Source: SCGC-AG-212-J23 sp036406675 | Lineage (GTDB): Bacteria; Pseudomonadota; Gammaproteobacteria; Burkholderiales; SG8-39 | Assembly (NCBI GenBank): GCA_036406675.1 | Contig: DASXAO010000084.1 | Coordinates: 72,594-136,593 of the forward strand | Reading direction: 5' to 3' | Length of the DNA stretch: 64,000 bases | Shown: piece by piece, positions 48,003-57,531 of the stretch | Layout: the number at the start of each line of letters is the position of its first letter | Position numbering within the stretch: position 1 is the stretch's first letter | The notes under the pieces: model-generated | What the model was told of the DNA's origin: nothing | Databases searched by the model: none | Seen by the model: the letters and a program-made list of their open reading frames with translations, nothing else | Program-made: the position numbers and the translations under genes

Positions 48003-49679
48003 CTACTCGCTGACCGCTACCGGCGCGAGCGCATCGATGTCGGTGACGACGTCGATGACGACGGGCCGGTCGGCCTTCAGCGCCTGCTGGAACGCCGGGC
48101 CGATGTCGGCGGGCTTCTCGACGCGGATGCCGAGCGCGCCGATGTCTTCGGCGATCCTCGCGAAGTTCTGCCTGGTGTAGGTCCAGAGCTCCTTGCCGCG
48201 CTCGGTCTGCTGGCCGCCGTACACGCGGTCGAAGCCGCGCTTCGACTGGTTGCCGCTCGAGTTGTTGTTGACGAGCGTGATAGCGTTCAGCTTCCAGCGC
48301 ACCGCGGTCTCCAGCTCGCCGATGTGATACCAGAAGCCCGCGTCGCCGGTGAAGGTGATCACGGGGCGGTCGGGACACGCCGCTTTGGCGCCGAGGCCGG
48401 CGGGGAAGGCCCAGCCGAGGTGGCCGGCGCTCCGCATGTAGCTCTGCCTGGGCGAGCGCAGGTCGTACATGCCGCCCATCCACATGCCGGCATGGCCGGT
48501 GTCGACGACGACGATGCCGTCCTCCGGCACGTTCTTCGAGAGCTCGCTGCAGATGCGCCCCGGGTGGATCGGCACCGCGTTCGACTCGAGCTGCGGCTTG
48601 TACTTCCCGTAATACGCCTTGCGGGTATCGCCGATCTCGGCCATCCACTGGGACCGGTCCTTGCGCGTGCGCTCCTGGGCCAGCTTGGCGAGCCGCGCGA
48701 GCGCGCGTCTTGCATCCGCGACGATGCCCAGCTTCAGCGGGTAGTTGCGCCCGAGCGCCTCGGGATCGATGTCGATCTGCGCCGCCGGCACGCCGATCTT
48801 GGGCACCGCCCAGAAGTGGGTCGTCATGCCGCCGGCGCTCGTGCCGATGAACAGCACGAAGTCCGCGCGCGCGACGACGCGGTTCGCCGCCTCGCGCGAG
48901 TAGGTTCCGACCACGCCGACCGAGAGGGGATGCATGCCGGGGATGCTGTCCTTGCCGTTGAGCGACGTGGCGACGGGGATGTGCAGCGCGTCGGCAAAGG
49001 ACAGGAGCTCGGCTGCCGCGCGGGATGCACGCACCCCGCCGCCCGCGACGATGACCGGGCGGGCCGCGCTTTCGAGGTGCTCGAGCAGCGCCTTCAGGTC
49101 CTTCTCGTCCGCGGCCGGGCGCCACGGCGGCACCGCGGCGTACTGCGGCTCGACGAGCGGGTCCAACTCCGCTTCCTCGGCGTCGAGCTGGCCCTCGTTG
49201 CCGCGTAACTGGAGGTGCACGGGACCGGGCGAGCCGCTGACCGCGACGCGGAAGGCGTGCCGCAGCATGTCCGGAATTCGCGCGGCGTCGTCTACCGTGG
49301 CGTTGTACTTGGTTACCGGCTCGAAAGACGGCATGTCGTCCACTTCCTGGTACACGCCGCGGAACTTGGTCTTGGCATCGCGCCCGCCCGTGATGGCGAT
49401 GATCGGAGAGCGCGCGAGCCACGCGTCGCGCAGGCCGGCCGCGAGGTTGAGCGCGCCCACCACCTGAGCCATGCAGATTCCGGGCTTGCCCGAGGCGCGG
49501 GCATATCCGTCTGCCATGTACGCCGCCGCTTTTTCGCCGTGGCAGTGGATGCGCTTGATCTCGGTGCGCCGCTCCATTTCCACGAAGGTGCGGCGCACGA
49601 CCGCCGGCACCATGAACACGTGGGTCACGCCGTAGCCCTTCAGCATGTCCGCCAGAACTTCGGCCGCGAGTCTCTTCAT
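48003..49679 (-). CDS. ThDP-dependent enzyme (acetolactate-synthase-like)
   Basis: A 558-residue three-domain enzyme. The cofactor-activating Glu is Glu49 (CHGEKAAAYMADGYAR), with VYQEVDDMPSFEPVTK in the first domain. The ThDP/Mg2+ motif is GDAGFWYHIGELETAVRWKL..ITLVNNN. The first domain lacks the usual GxPG start (VFMVPAVV). Reactions in the family are decarboxylation or carboligation of 2-oxo acids, including 2-hydroxyacyl-CoA lyases. It is the last gene of the six-gene operon and starts in TAATG, overlapping the gamma-glutamyltransferase stop. Confidence 0.88.
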   Translation of the reverse strand: MKRLAAEVLADMLKGYGVTHVFMVPAVVRRTFVEMERRTEIKRIHCHGEKAAAYMADGYARASGKPGICMAQVVGALNLAAGLRDAWLARSPIIAITGGRDAKTKFRGVYQEVDDMPSFEPVTKYNATVDDAARIPDMLRHAFRVAVSGSPGPVHLQLRGNEGQLDAEEAELDPLVEPQYAAVPPWRPAADEKDLKALLEHLESAARPVIVAGGGVRASRAAAELLSFADALHIPVATSLNGKDSIPGMHPLSVGVVGTYSREAANRVVARADFVLFIGTSAGGMTTHFWAVPKIGVPAAQIDIDPEALGRNYPLKLGIVADARRALARLAKLAQERTRKDRSQWMAEIGDTRKAYYGKYKPQLESNAVPIHPGRICSELSKNVPEDGIVVVDTGHAGMWMGGMYDLRSPRQSYMRSAGHLGWAFPAGLGAKAACPDRPVITFTGDAGFWYHIGELETAVRWKLNAITLVNNNSSGNQSKRGFDRVYGGQQTERGKELWTYTRQNFARIAEDIGALGIRVEKPADIGPAFQQALKADRPVVIDVVTDIDALAPVAVSE

Positions 49680-51226
49680 TACATCTCCTTTTCGGCCACC
49701 GCATCGCCCCAGGGCGACATGATCTCGGTGCAGCCCATATTGAGCCCGCGGCTGCGCAGCACGCCGGCCGGAACCGCGAAGGCGTACGGAAAGATCCCGC
49801 GCCGCGCAGTCGTGGTCGGCAAGAATTCGCCAAGTTGCTTTAGGACCTCGGGTGGCAGCGCCCGGTCGGCGATCACCCTGCCCTCGCCGCTCATGTCGAT
49901 GCGCGGCCGGTGGAAGGCTTCCTCCAGGCTCGCGCCGTCGTCGATCAGGAACGAGGCCATCTGCAGCACCGTGCCGAGGATCTTGCGCCCGCCCGAAGCT
50001 CCGAGCGCGAATCGCGAGCCATCCGGCGTTTCGCCCACCACCGGGCAGTAATTGCCGAGGCAGCGCTTGCCGGGCGCGAGCGAGTTCGGCTTTCCCGGCT
50101 CGGGGTCGAACCACATGATGCCGTTGTTGAGCGGAATCCCGGTCGAAGGCGACACCACGCGCGAGCCGAACACCGAAAGCAGGGTCTGCGTCACCGCGCA
50201 CAGGTTGCCGGCACGGTCGACGACGCTGAAGTGCGTCGTGCAGCCTTCCTTGTCGCCCATGGTCTGAAGCCGCTCGCGCCAGGCTGCCTCGAGCGCCTTC
50301 GCATAATCGACGTACGAAGGTTTTTCGCTCCGTGAAAGTACTTGCAATGCATTTTTGAAAGTGGGACCCCCCGTCATGCCAGGAGCGGCGAACACCCGCC
50401 CCTTCCGATAGGGAACCTCGAGCGCGTCGACCATGTGCGCCCGGTAGCCCGAAAGGTCCTCGAGCGCGAGCGAGCCGCCCTTCTCCCGGATGTCCTTGGC
50501 GAGCGCGCGCCCGACGTCGCCGCCGTACAACGCCTTCGGTCCTTCCCTGGAGATGATTTCGAGCGTGTGCGAGAGCTTGCGCTGGTCGAGGTGCTTGTCG
50601 GTGATCTGGTTCCAGCTGACGAGCGGCGGCCACTGCCCCTCTTCCAGGAACATGGCGGCCGCATCGCGATCGCGTGCGAGCACTCGCGCGTTCGAGGCGA
50701 TCATCAGCCCGGCGTACCAGTCGAGCAGCATGCCTTGGCGCGCCAGCTCCGCTGCCGGCGCCACCAGCTCGCGCCATGCCACGCGGCCGAAGCGCTTGTG
50801 CGCGAGGTCCATGCCGGCGACCACTCCGGGCACCGCGACGGCGGTCGCGCCTTGCACGTTGCGGTCGTCCTTCACCAGCGGCCAGGCAAAGAGGTCCTGT
50901 GCCTTGCCGCCTTGCGCCAGCGGATAGTCGGCCGGATCGAGGCCGAGCGGCGAGCGCATGCCGTAGTCGACCGTGTGAGCGCGGGCTTCGTCCGCGCGCC
51001 AGATCTGCATGCAGCCGCCGGCCGCGAGCCCGCTCATCCACGGCTCGACGACGCCGATCGCGAACGAGGTGGCAACCGCGGCATCGACCGCATCGCCGCC
51101 CGCCTCGAGCACCGCCGCGCCGACCTCGGCCGCGCGCCGGTGCTGGGCCGCGACCACGCCGCCGCGCGTCGCGACCACCTGCTTTCGAATAACCTGGGAA
51201 TTGGAAAAATTATCCAGAGAAGTCAT
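49679..51226 (-). CDS. Gamma-glutamyltransferase family protein
   Basis: A 515-residue Ntn-hydrolase. The autocleavage site is CTTHFSVVDRAG, with Thr330 as the expected N-terminal nucleophile of the small subunit. Other conserved elements are GGDAVDAAVATSFAIGVVEP and FALGASGGRKILGTVLQ. No signal peptide is visible, unlike periplasmic Ggt, so this is probably a cytosolic acylase-type relative. It overlaps the deacetylase stop by 4 bp and ends 1 bp into the ThDP gene. Confidence 0.88.
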   Translation of the reverse strand: MTSLDNFSNSQVIRKQVVATRGGVVAAQHRRAAEVGAAVLEAGGDAVDAAVATSFAIGVVEPWMSGLAAGGCMQIWRADEARAHTVDYGMRSPLGLDPADYPLAQGGKAQDLFAWPLVKDDRNVQGATAVAVPGVVAGMDLAHKRFGRVAWRELVAPAAELARQGMLLDWYAGLMIASNARVLARDRDAAAMFLEEGQWPPLVSWNQITDKHLDQRKLSHTLEIISREGPKALYGGDVGRALAKDIREKGGSLALEDLSGYRAHMVDALEVPYRKGRVFAAPGMTGGPTFKNALQVLSRSEKPSYVDYAKALEAAWRERLQTMGDKEGCTTHFSVVDRAGNLCAVTQTLLSVFGSRVVSPSTGIPLNNGIMWFDPEPGKPNSLAPGKRCLGNYCPVVGETPDGSRFALGASGGRKILGTVLQMASFLIDDGASLEEAFHRPRIDMSGEGRVIADRALPPEVLKQLGEFLPTTTARRGIFPYAFAVPAGVLRSRGLNMGCTEIMSPWGDAVAEKEM

Positions 51227-52113
51227 TCAGAGTGGGTCTTGGCGTGGCGTGCGATATCCGCATGAGTCGCGAACCAAACCCCGGCGTTCGAGCGCATGTA
51301 GCGGATGAGCTCGTCCAGGATCCAGATGCGCGAGCGGTAGCCGCTGATGTGCGGATGCATGGTGAGCTGGAAGATGCCGCCCTCGCGGTAGGCGGCGTCG
51401 AACTCGCGCTTGAAGATGTCGAACACCGCCTCCGGCGGCGTGTAGGGACGCAGGTTCGCGAAGCGCACCATGTTGAAGTAAACCGCGTCGTCGCGGATCC
51501 ATTCCACCGGCAGCTCCACCACGCCGGTCGGCTCGCCGTTCAGCTCGAGCTCGTAGCAGTCGACGTCGGCCATCAGCGAGGAGTCGTAGAGCAGCCCCAT
51601 TTCCTTCGTGATGGCGAGCGTGCTCGGGCTGAAGTCCCAGGACGGCGTGCGGATGCCGACCGGCCTCGCGCCCGTGATCTTTTCCAGCACCTCGGCCGAG
51701 CGGAGCTGCAAGTCCCTTTCATTCGTGTAGGGCAGCTCGGAGTTGCGCTCGTGGATCCAGCCGTGGATACCGACCTCGTGGCCCTCGGCGACCACGCGGC
51801 GCTGCTCGTCGGGATAGAGCATCGCGGTGACGGCGGGAACAAAGAAGCTGGCCTTCACGTCTTGCTTCTTAAGGATTGCGAGGATGCGAGGCACGCCCTG
51901 CCGGTTGCCATACTGGCCTTGGGAGAGCCGCCCGATCGACTCGCCGCCTTCGCGCAGCTCGTTGGTCTCGTGATCCGAGTCGAACGAAAGCGCCACCGCG
52001 CAGCGCGTGCCTCCCGGCCAGCTTTTCGGTCGCAGCGGCCGGCCGGCGCGCACGCGGCCGACGATGCCGCGCCAGCGCTCCTCGGGCCATTGCCAGGGCG
52101 CCTGCTCGCTCAT
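51223..52113 (-). CDS. Polysaccharide-deacetylase-fold hydrolase
   Basis: A 296-residue NodB-fold metal hydrolase. SFDSDHETNEL is motif 1 (catalytic and metal Asp), GIHGWIHERN is the two-His motif 2, and GIRTPSWDFSP is motif 3. The family includes PuuE allantoinase-like and cyclic-imide hydrolase-like enzymes, which fits an intracellular protein without a signal peptide. It overlaps the neighbouring genes by 4 bp on each side. True substrate unknown; C-N hydrolysis of a small cyclic amide is plausible. Confidence 0.83.
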   Translation of the reverse strand: MSEQAPWQWPEERWRGIVGRVRAGRPLRPKSWPGGTRCAVALSFDSDHETNELREGGESIGRLSQGQYGNRQGVPRILAILKKQDVKASFFVPAVTAMLYPDEQRRVVAEGHEVGIHGWIHERNSELPYTNERDLQLRSAEVLEKITGARPVGIRTPSWDFSPSTLAITKEMGLLYDSSLMADVDCYELELNGEPTGVVELPVEWIRDDAVYFNMVRFANLRPYTPPEAVFDIFKREFDAAYREGGIFQLTMHPHISGYRSRIWILDELIRYMRSNAGVWFATHADIARHAKTHSE

Positions 52114-53084
52114 TTCTTTTCGATCCTCTGCTTCTCGATCCTCTGGGCGAGATCGTTGATGAACGCCGACTCCTTCGCCACGAACCGGGCGAACTCGGCC
52201 GGCGGCATGCCCACGCCCTCGAGGCCTTGCGCGTCGAACTGCAGGCGCACGTCTGGATCGGCGAGCGCCTTTACGACCTCGGAATGGATGCGCGAAACGA
52301 CCTCCGGCGGCGCGCCAGCGGGCAGCCACAGCCCGAACCAGTTGATCAGGTTGTAGCCCTTGAAGCCCGCCTCCTGCATCGTCGGCACGTCGGGCAGGCC
52401 TTTCCAGCGCTTGGCGCCGGTGAGCGCAAGCACGCGCACCTTGCCGTCCTTTACCTGCGAAGCGGCAATCTGGGTGCCGACGAAGAAGAGGTCGATGCGC
52501 CCCGCGAGGAGGTCGGTCATCGCCTCCGCCACGCCCTTGTACGGCACGAGCTGGATGTCCGTGCCGCTCATCGACTTCATCACCTCGGCCGGGATGTGGC
52601 TCGCGGTGCCGATGCCGGCCGAGCCGTAGTTGAGCTTGCCGGGATTGCGCTTGGCGACGGCAATCAATTCCTGGACGGACCTGAAGGAGGAAGAGGCCGG
52701 AACCGTAAGCGCCTGGCCGAAGTTCTGCGCGATCAGCGTGACGTGGGTGAAGTCCTTCACCGGGTCGAACGGCACGTTGGTGTTAAAGGGCGGCGTGTTG
52801 ACGTGCGACGCGGTGGTCACCAGCCAGGTGTAGCCGTCGGGCGGCGTCTTTGCGACGTACGCCGTGCCGACAATGCCGCCGGCGCCGGCGCGATTCTCCA
52901 CGATCAGCGGCTGGCCGAGCCCCGTCATCTTGGGAGTGAGCATGCGGATGATGAGGTCGGGCGGCCCGCCCGGCGGCGAGGGCACTACGATGTGGACCGG
53001 CTTGGCTGGAAACGAAGAAAGGGAAGCTTGCCCGCTCGCCTGGGAGGCCAGGAGGAAAATGCACGCGAAAGGAAGAAGCCTCAT
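52110..53084 (-). CDS. Bug/TctC-type substrate-binding protein
   Basis: A 324-residue binding protein with a signal peptide (MRLLPFACIFLLASQASGQ). Motifs: SFPAKPVHIVVPSPPGGPPDL, VENRAGAGGIVGTAYVAK, PPDGYTWLV, FDPVKDFTHVTLIAQ, VPYKGVAEAMTDLLAGRIDLF and DGKVRVLALTG. It overlaps the ThDP-enzyme gene before it and the deacetylase gene after it, both by 4 bp, so it is translated with the enzymes of the operon and probably recognises their substrate. Confidence 0.9.
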   Translation of the reverse strand: MRLLPFACIFLLASQASGQASLSSFPAKPVHIVVPSPPGGPPDLIIRMLTPKMTGLGQPLIVENRAGAGGIVGTAYVAKTPPDGYTWLVTTASHVNTPPFNTNVPFDPVKDFTHVTLIAQNFGQALTVPASSSFRSVQELIAVAKRNPGKLNYGSAGIGTASHIPAEVMKSMSGTDIQLVPYKGVAEAMTDLLAGRIDLFFVGTQIAASQVKDGKVRVLALTGAKRWKGLPDVPTMQEAGFKGYNLINWFGLWLPAGAPPEVVSRIHSEVVKALADPDVRLQFDAQGLEGVGMPPAEFARFVAKESAFINDLAQRIEKQRIEKK

Positions 53085-54715
53085 TTTGAAATCACGGCGG
53101 CGTGGAAATCCAGGTTGATCGGCACGTCGATGACCGCGGGAAGGCCGCTTTCGATCGCCCGCTTTAGCGCGGGCGCGAGGCCAGAAGGCTCCTCGACGCG
53201 CTCGCCGTAGGCGCCGAAGCCGCGCGCGAGCGCGCCGAAGTCGACGTCGTTGTAGTCGACCGCGAAAAGGCGGCCGCCGTAGAGCTTCTTCTGGAACGCG
53301 CGCTCGTTGCCGAGCCCGCGGTCGTTGTAGACCACGCACACGACCGGGATGCGCTCGCGCACCGCGGTCTCGAGCTCGCCGATGTTGCACATCATTCCCA
53401 TGTCGCCCACCGCGGCCATCACGACCTGCTTCGGGCGAGCAAGCTTCACGCCCATCGCGATCGGCAGCCCCGCGCCCACCGAGCCCCAGTCGCTGATGTA
53501 CATGAAGGTGTGCGGCTCGTAGGTGTCCATGAAGACGCGCATGTGCTTGCCCGCGTTCCCGGCGTCCGCGATCACGACGCCGTCCTTGGGCAGCGCCTGG
53601 CGCATCGCGTGCGCCACCAAGGTCGGCAGCATCGGCCGCACCGAGCGGTCGAGCGTCTTTCCGCGCTCGGCGCCCCAATCACCGCGCAGCTCCGCTACGT
53701 CGAGCCATTTCCAGCGGTCCTTCAGCCGCGCGGCGAGGCCGTCGATGAAGCTCGAAGTCGACCCGACCACCGCGTGCGAGACGGGGAACACGATGCCGAT
53801 ATTGCTGGCAACAGCACTGTGGTGGATCAGCTTCGCGTCGCGATTGATGATGCCGTGCTTGAAGCCGGTGGAGAAGAGATCGAGATGCGCGCCGACCGCG
53901 ACGATTACGTCGGCCTGCGGCGCGGCGCGGTTGGCGCTCGAGTAGCCGTTACGCCCGAGCGGTCCAAGGGCGAGCGCGTGGCTGGTCGGAAAAGCGTCCG
54001 GATAGTACTGGAGCGTCGCCGCGGGAATGCCCGTCGCCTCGGCCAGGCGCTGCATGGCGGGGACGACGTTCTCGCGCAGCACGCCGCCGCCGACAAGAAA
54101 GAGCGGCCGCTCGGAACGCCCGATCAGCTCGGCGGCGCGGTCGAGGTCCGCGAGCGCGCACGCAGGCGGCGCGGTGGGCCTATAGGCTTCGGGGGCGATC
54201 GGCTCGGACGCCGTTTCCGCCAGGAGGATGTCCTTCGACACGTCGAGGTGCACCGGGCCGACCGGCTCGGTGAGGGCGACGCGAAACGCGCGGCGCACGG
54301 CTTCCTGCACCTTGCCTGCCGTCGGGATGGAATACGCCCATTTGGTGATCGGCCGGTTGAACGTAACCTGGTCGATATCCTGGCTCGCGTCCTTCTCGCG
54401 CAGCCACAGCTCCTGCGCCCCGCTGATGCTGATGATCGGCACGTAGCCCTTGAACGCCGCCGCGATTCCCGTGGCGAGGTTGGTCACGCCGGGCCCTTCG
54501 GTCGCGGTGACGATCGCCGGCCGCGCGAGCGTGCGCGCATAGCCGTAGGCCATGAACGCGGCGCCCTGCTCGTGGCGCGTGAGGACGAAGCGGATTTCCG
54601 GCGTGGCGCGCAGCACGTCCAGGATCGGCAGATTCATGGTTCCCGGGATCCCGAACACATGGTCGACGCCTTCGCGGCGAAGACAGTCGACCAGCGCCTG
54701 CGCGGCCGTAGTCAT
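53081..54715 (-). CDS. ThDP-dependent enzyme (acetolactate-synthase-like)
   Basis: A 544-residue enzyme with the standard layout: FGIPGTMNLP (first domain), RHEQGAAFMAYGYAR with Glu49 as the cofactor activator, QDIDQVTFNRPITKWAYSI, and ThDP motif GDMGMMCNIGELETAVRERIPVVCVVYND. It is more conventional than its paralogue at 48003-49679. The reaction is decarboxylation or carboligation of a 2-oxo acid. It is second in the operon and overlaps both neighbours by 4 bp. Confidence 0.88.
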   Translation of the reverse strand: MTTAAQALVDCLRREGVDHVFGIPGTMNLPILDVLRATPEIRFVLTRHEQGAAFMAYGYARTLARPAIVTATEGPGVTNLATGIAAAFKGYVPIISISGAQELWLREKDASQDIDQVTFNRPITKWAYSIPTAGKVQEAVRRAFRVALTEPVGPVHLDVSKDILLAETASEPIAPEAYRPTAPPACALADLDRAAELIGRSERPLFLVGGGVLRENVVPAMQRLAEATGIPAATLQYYPDAFPTSHALALGPLGRNGYSSANRAAPQADVIVAVGAHLDLFSTGFKHGIINRDAKLIHHSAVASNIGIVFPVSHAVVGSTSSFIDGLAARLKDRWKWLDVAELRGDWGAERGKTLDRSVRPMLPTLVAHAMRQALPKDGVVIADAGNAGKHMRVFMDTYEPHTFMYISDWGSVGAGLPIAMGVKLARPKQVVMAAVGDMGMMCNIGELETAVRERIPVVCVVYNDRGLGNERAFQKKLYGGRLFAVDYNDVDFGALARGFGAYGERVEEPSGLAPALKRAIESGLPAVIDVPINLDFHAAVISK

Positions 54716-55719
54716 ATCGAAACCCTGGTTCCTGCCTGCGCCGCCTTGACGATGGCCTCGAGCACCGCGACGTTGTGCACCTCGTCGCCGCCCGGGGCCG
54801 CGAGCGGCCGCCGCTCCTTCGCCGCGCGCGCGAAATGCTCGAGCTCAGCACGTTCGGTACCAAGATTCTCAAACTCGGTGACGACGGGACGATTCTTCAT
54901 GGAAAGATTCGCCCGGTCGATGAAGCAGGTCCGCAGCGTCCACGTCGTAAGGTGCTCGACGTCGCCGACCTCGGCCCAGCCGTTCGCGCCGAACACCTGC
55001 ATGCGCCAGGTTTCGGCGGTGGCGATCACGGTGCCGAGATAGCCGCTCGCGCCGCTCGCGAAGCGAAACAGCATCGAGGTGGTGTCGTCGGCACCGAAGC
55101 CCTGGACCTGGCGGGCGCTCTGCGCCACGACCGAGTCGATGCGGCCCGCCAGGTAGAGCATCGCGTCGACGACGTGCACGCCGCGCCCGGTCATGCCGCC
55201 CGCGGGCGCCTCGTCCCGATCCTGGCGCCAGTGCTCGCGGCGGAAGCGGTACGCGCTCGGCCCGCAGAAGTTGCCTTCGATGTGGAGGAGCTTTCCCAGC
55301 CGGCCGTCGTCGAGCATGCGCTTCACCTCTTGCAGCGCCGGCTGGAAGCGCCAGTTGTAGCCGACCGCGAGCGTCACCTTTTTCTCTGCGCACGCTGCGA
55401 CGGCGCGCTCGGAGTCGGCGCGGGAGAGTCCAAGCGGCTTCTCGACGAAGACGTGCTTTCGCGCCTCGGCGGCGGCGACGATCTGCTCGGCGTGGGTCGA
55501 ATGCGGCGTGGCGAGGACCACGGCTTCCACGCTCTTATCTCTTAAAAGAGTCTCATAGGACTCGGCGAGGCGGATGCCATGGCGCGCGCAGAACTCGGCG
55601 GCCTTCGCGGGTGTCCGGGTAGCGCCGGCGGTGAAGCGGATGACGTCGCTCTTGCCCTGGACGGCTGAGACGAGGTGCTGGCCCCAGGTCCCGAGGCCGA
55701 CGATTGCCGCCTGGATCAT
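54712..55719 (-). CDS. Gfo/Idh/MocA-family NAD(P)-dependent oxidoreductase
   Basis: A 335-residue dehydrogenase. The Rossmann motif GLGTWGQHL is near residue 8, and the family signature EKPLGLSRADSE contains the catalytic Lys. Further motifs are GYNWRFQPALQEVKRM and GRGVHVVDAMLYLAG. It oxidises a sugar-like or hydroxylated substrate. It is the first gene of the six-gene operon, with a promoter likely in the 84-bp space shared with the divergent aldolase. Confidence 0.88.
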   Translation of the reverse strand: MIQAAIVGLGTWGQHLVSAVQGKSDVIRFTAGATRTPAKAAEFCARHGIRLAESYETLLRDKSVEAVVLATPHSTHAEQIVAAAEARKHVFVEKPLGLSRADSERAVAACAEKKVTLAVGYNWRFQPALQEVKRMLDDGRLGKLLHIEGNFCGPSAYRFRREHWRQDRDEAPAGGMTGRGVHVVDAMLYLAGRIDSVVAQSARQVQGFGADDTTSMLFRFASGASGYLGTVIATAETWRMQVFGANGWAEVGDVEHLTTWTLRTCFIDRANLSMKNRPVVTEFENLGTERAELEHFARAAKERRPLAAPGGDEVHNVAVLEAIVKAAQAGTRVSI

Positions 55720-55803
55720 CGGCCCCTTATACAACGAGTCAGCGCTGCCGAGCGAGGTCGGTTCGAGATACCATGCCTGCTCGCGAAACCAATCGGAGCA
55801 GCC

Positions 55804-56562
55804 ATGGCCGCAGTCGTTCAGCGAAGCTATCGCGTCAACGAGCTCACGCCCGATCCGGCGGTGACGTTCGACCGCAAGATCGGGGAGCAATACCTGCGCT
55901 ACGCGCACATGCTGGCCGCGCGCGGCCTGGTCTACAGCTCGACAGGGAACCTGGTGATGCGGGTGCCGCATCCGAATTACCCAGACGGAATCTGCTACGT
56001 GAAGTGCATGGGGGTCTCGCTCGAAGAGATGTCGCTGGACGACCTCGTCATCACCGACGTCCCCACCGGCCGCATCCTCTACGGCGATCGCGCCACCACC
56101 GTCGGCCACCAGATGAACCGCGAGATCCTGCGCCTGCGGCCCGACGTGAACGCAGTGATCCATCTTCACCACGACGAGACCATCGCCTTCTTCTCGGCCG
56201 GGTACGAGGAGCTGCGCTTCACCGGGCTCACCTTCCCCTTCCTGGTGCAGAGCTATCCGCATTACCTTCCTGCGCACATCAACGTCGAGGAGGACGTGGC
56301 GCCGATCAAGACCTTCATTCAGCACACCAACGTCGTCATCATGAAGCGCCACGGCTTCACCGTGCTCGGGCGCAACGTCTCGGAGTGCTACGGCCGCACC
56401 AACGTGCTCGTCGGCGAGGTAAAGCGCAACATCATCGCGGAGCAGCTCGCCGCCGTGAAAGGAACGCGCCCGGACTACCTGTCGCGGGAAGAGATCGAGC
56501 ACATGTTCAAGCACGGCGACGCGGTGATGTATCCGTCGCCGCTCAAAGACAAGGCGGATTAG
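55804..56562 (+). CDS. Class II aldolase/adducin-family protein
   Basis: A 252-residue protein. Metal motifs are AVIHLHHDETIAF (His-x-His) and MKRHGFTVLG (third His), with SSTGNLVMRVP (phosphate- or carboxylate-binding loop). It is an aldolase or decarboxylase of the adducin-like family. It is divergent from the six-gene operon and 3 nt before a Bug gene. It differs clearly from the other class II aldolase at 24409-25116. Substrate unknown. Confidence 0.85.
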   Translation: MAAVVQRSYRVNELTPDPAVTFDRKIGEQYLRYAHMLAARGLVYSSTGNLVMRVPHPNYPDGICYVKCMGVSLEEMSLDDLVITDVPTGRILYGDRATTVGHQMNREILRLRPDVNAVIHLHHDETIAFFSAGYEELRFTGLTFPFLVQSYPHYLPAHINVEEDVAPIKTFIQHTNVVIMKRHGFTVLGRNVSECYGRTNVLVGEVKRNIIAEQLAAVKGTRPDYLSREEIEHMFKHGDAVMYPSPLKDKAD

Positions 56563-56565
56563 CTC

Positions 56566-57528
56566 GTGAAGGGAATTCGATCAGCCTTCGCGGTCGCGCT
56601 TGCCAGCTTCTGCCTGCAGGCGCTCGCGCAGGACTATCCGAACCGCCCGGTCCACATCGTCACCGCGTACGCGCCGGGCGGAGCGAGCGACATCCTCGCC
56701 CGCACGGTGGCGCAGAAGCTCGGCGATTTCTGGGGCAAGCAGGTCGTGGTCGAGAACAAGCCCGGCGGCGCCGGCGTCGTCGGCGCCGAGTACGTCAAGG
56801 TCCAGCCGAACGACGGCTACACGCTCGCCATCGGCACCACCACCACGCACGTCATCAACCCGATCACGCTTCCCACCGCGAAGTTCGATCCGGTCAAGGA
56901 TTTCGTGCCGATCTCGCCGATCGCGATCGGCCCCTACCTCGTGGCGGTGCATCCGTCGGTCCAGGCGCGCAGCATCGCCGAGCTGATCGCGCTCGCTAAA
57001 GCGCAGCCCGGTAAGCTGAACTACGGGTCGTCGGGCACGAGCATCTATCTCGGCACCGAGCTCTTCAAGGCCATGGCCGGCATCGACATGGTGCACGTTC
57101 CTTACAAGGGCGGCGGCCCCGCGCTGCTCGCGCTGCTCGCCAACGAGGTTCAGGTTATCTTCGATCCCCTCCCCTCGGCAGCCTTCAACCATGCCAAGGC
57201 CGGCAAGCTGGTGCTGCTCGCGACGAGCGGCGCGAAGCGCCCGCGCGCCGCGCCGGACCTGCCGACGATCGCCGAATCCGGCCTGCCGGGCTTCGACGTG
57301 AGCTCCTGGTACGGCGTGTTCGCGCCGGCGGGCACGCCGCGCCCGGTCGTCGACGTGATCAACGCGGGCATCGCGAAGGCGGTGGCGCAGCCCGACGTGC
57401 AAGCGAAGCTCGCCGACCTCGGCGCCGATCCCTATTCGATGCCGCCGGAGGAGTTCGCGAAACTCGTGCGGCGCGACCAGGAACGCTGGATGAAGCTCAT
57501 CCGGGAGCGCAAGCTCAAGCTCGATTAA
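56566..57528 (+). CDS. Bug/TctC-type substrate-binding protein
   Basis: A 320-residue binding protein starting at GTG 56566 with the signal peptide MKGIRSAFAVALASFCLQALAQ. Motifs: DYPNRPVHIVTAYAPGGASD, VENKPGGAGVVGAEYVK, PNDGYTLAI, FDPVKDFVPISPIA, HVPYKGGGPALLALLANEVQV and AGKLVLLATSG. It follows the class II aldolase gene by 3 nt, so it is likely co-translated with it. Confidence 0.9.
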   Translation: MKGIRSAFAVALASFCLQALAQDYPNRPVHIVTAYAPGGASDILARTVAQKLGDFWGKQVVVENKPGGAGVVGAEYVKVQPNDGYTLAIGTTTTHVINPITLPTAKFDPVKDFVPISPIAIGPYLVAVHPSVQARSIAELIALAKAQPGKLNYGSSGTSIYLGTELFKAMAGIDMVHVPYKGGGPALLALLANEVQVIFDPLPSAAFNHAKAGKLVLLATSGAKRPRAAPDLPTIAESGLPGFDVSSWYGVFAPAGTPRPVVDVINAGIAKAVAQPDVQAKLADLGADPYSMPPEEFAKLVRRDQERWMKLIRERKLKLD

Positions 57529-57531
57529 GCC

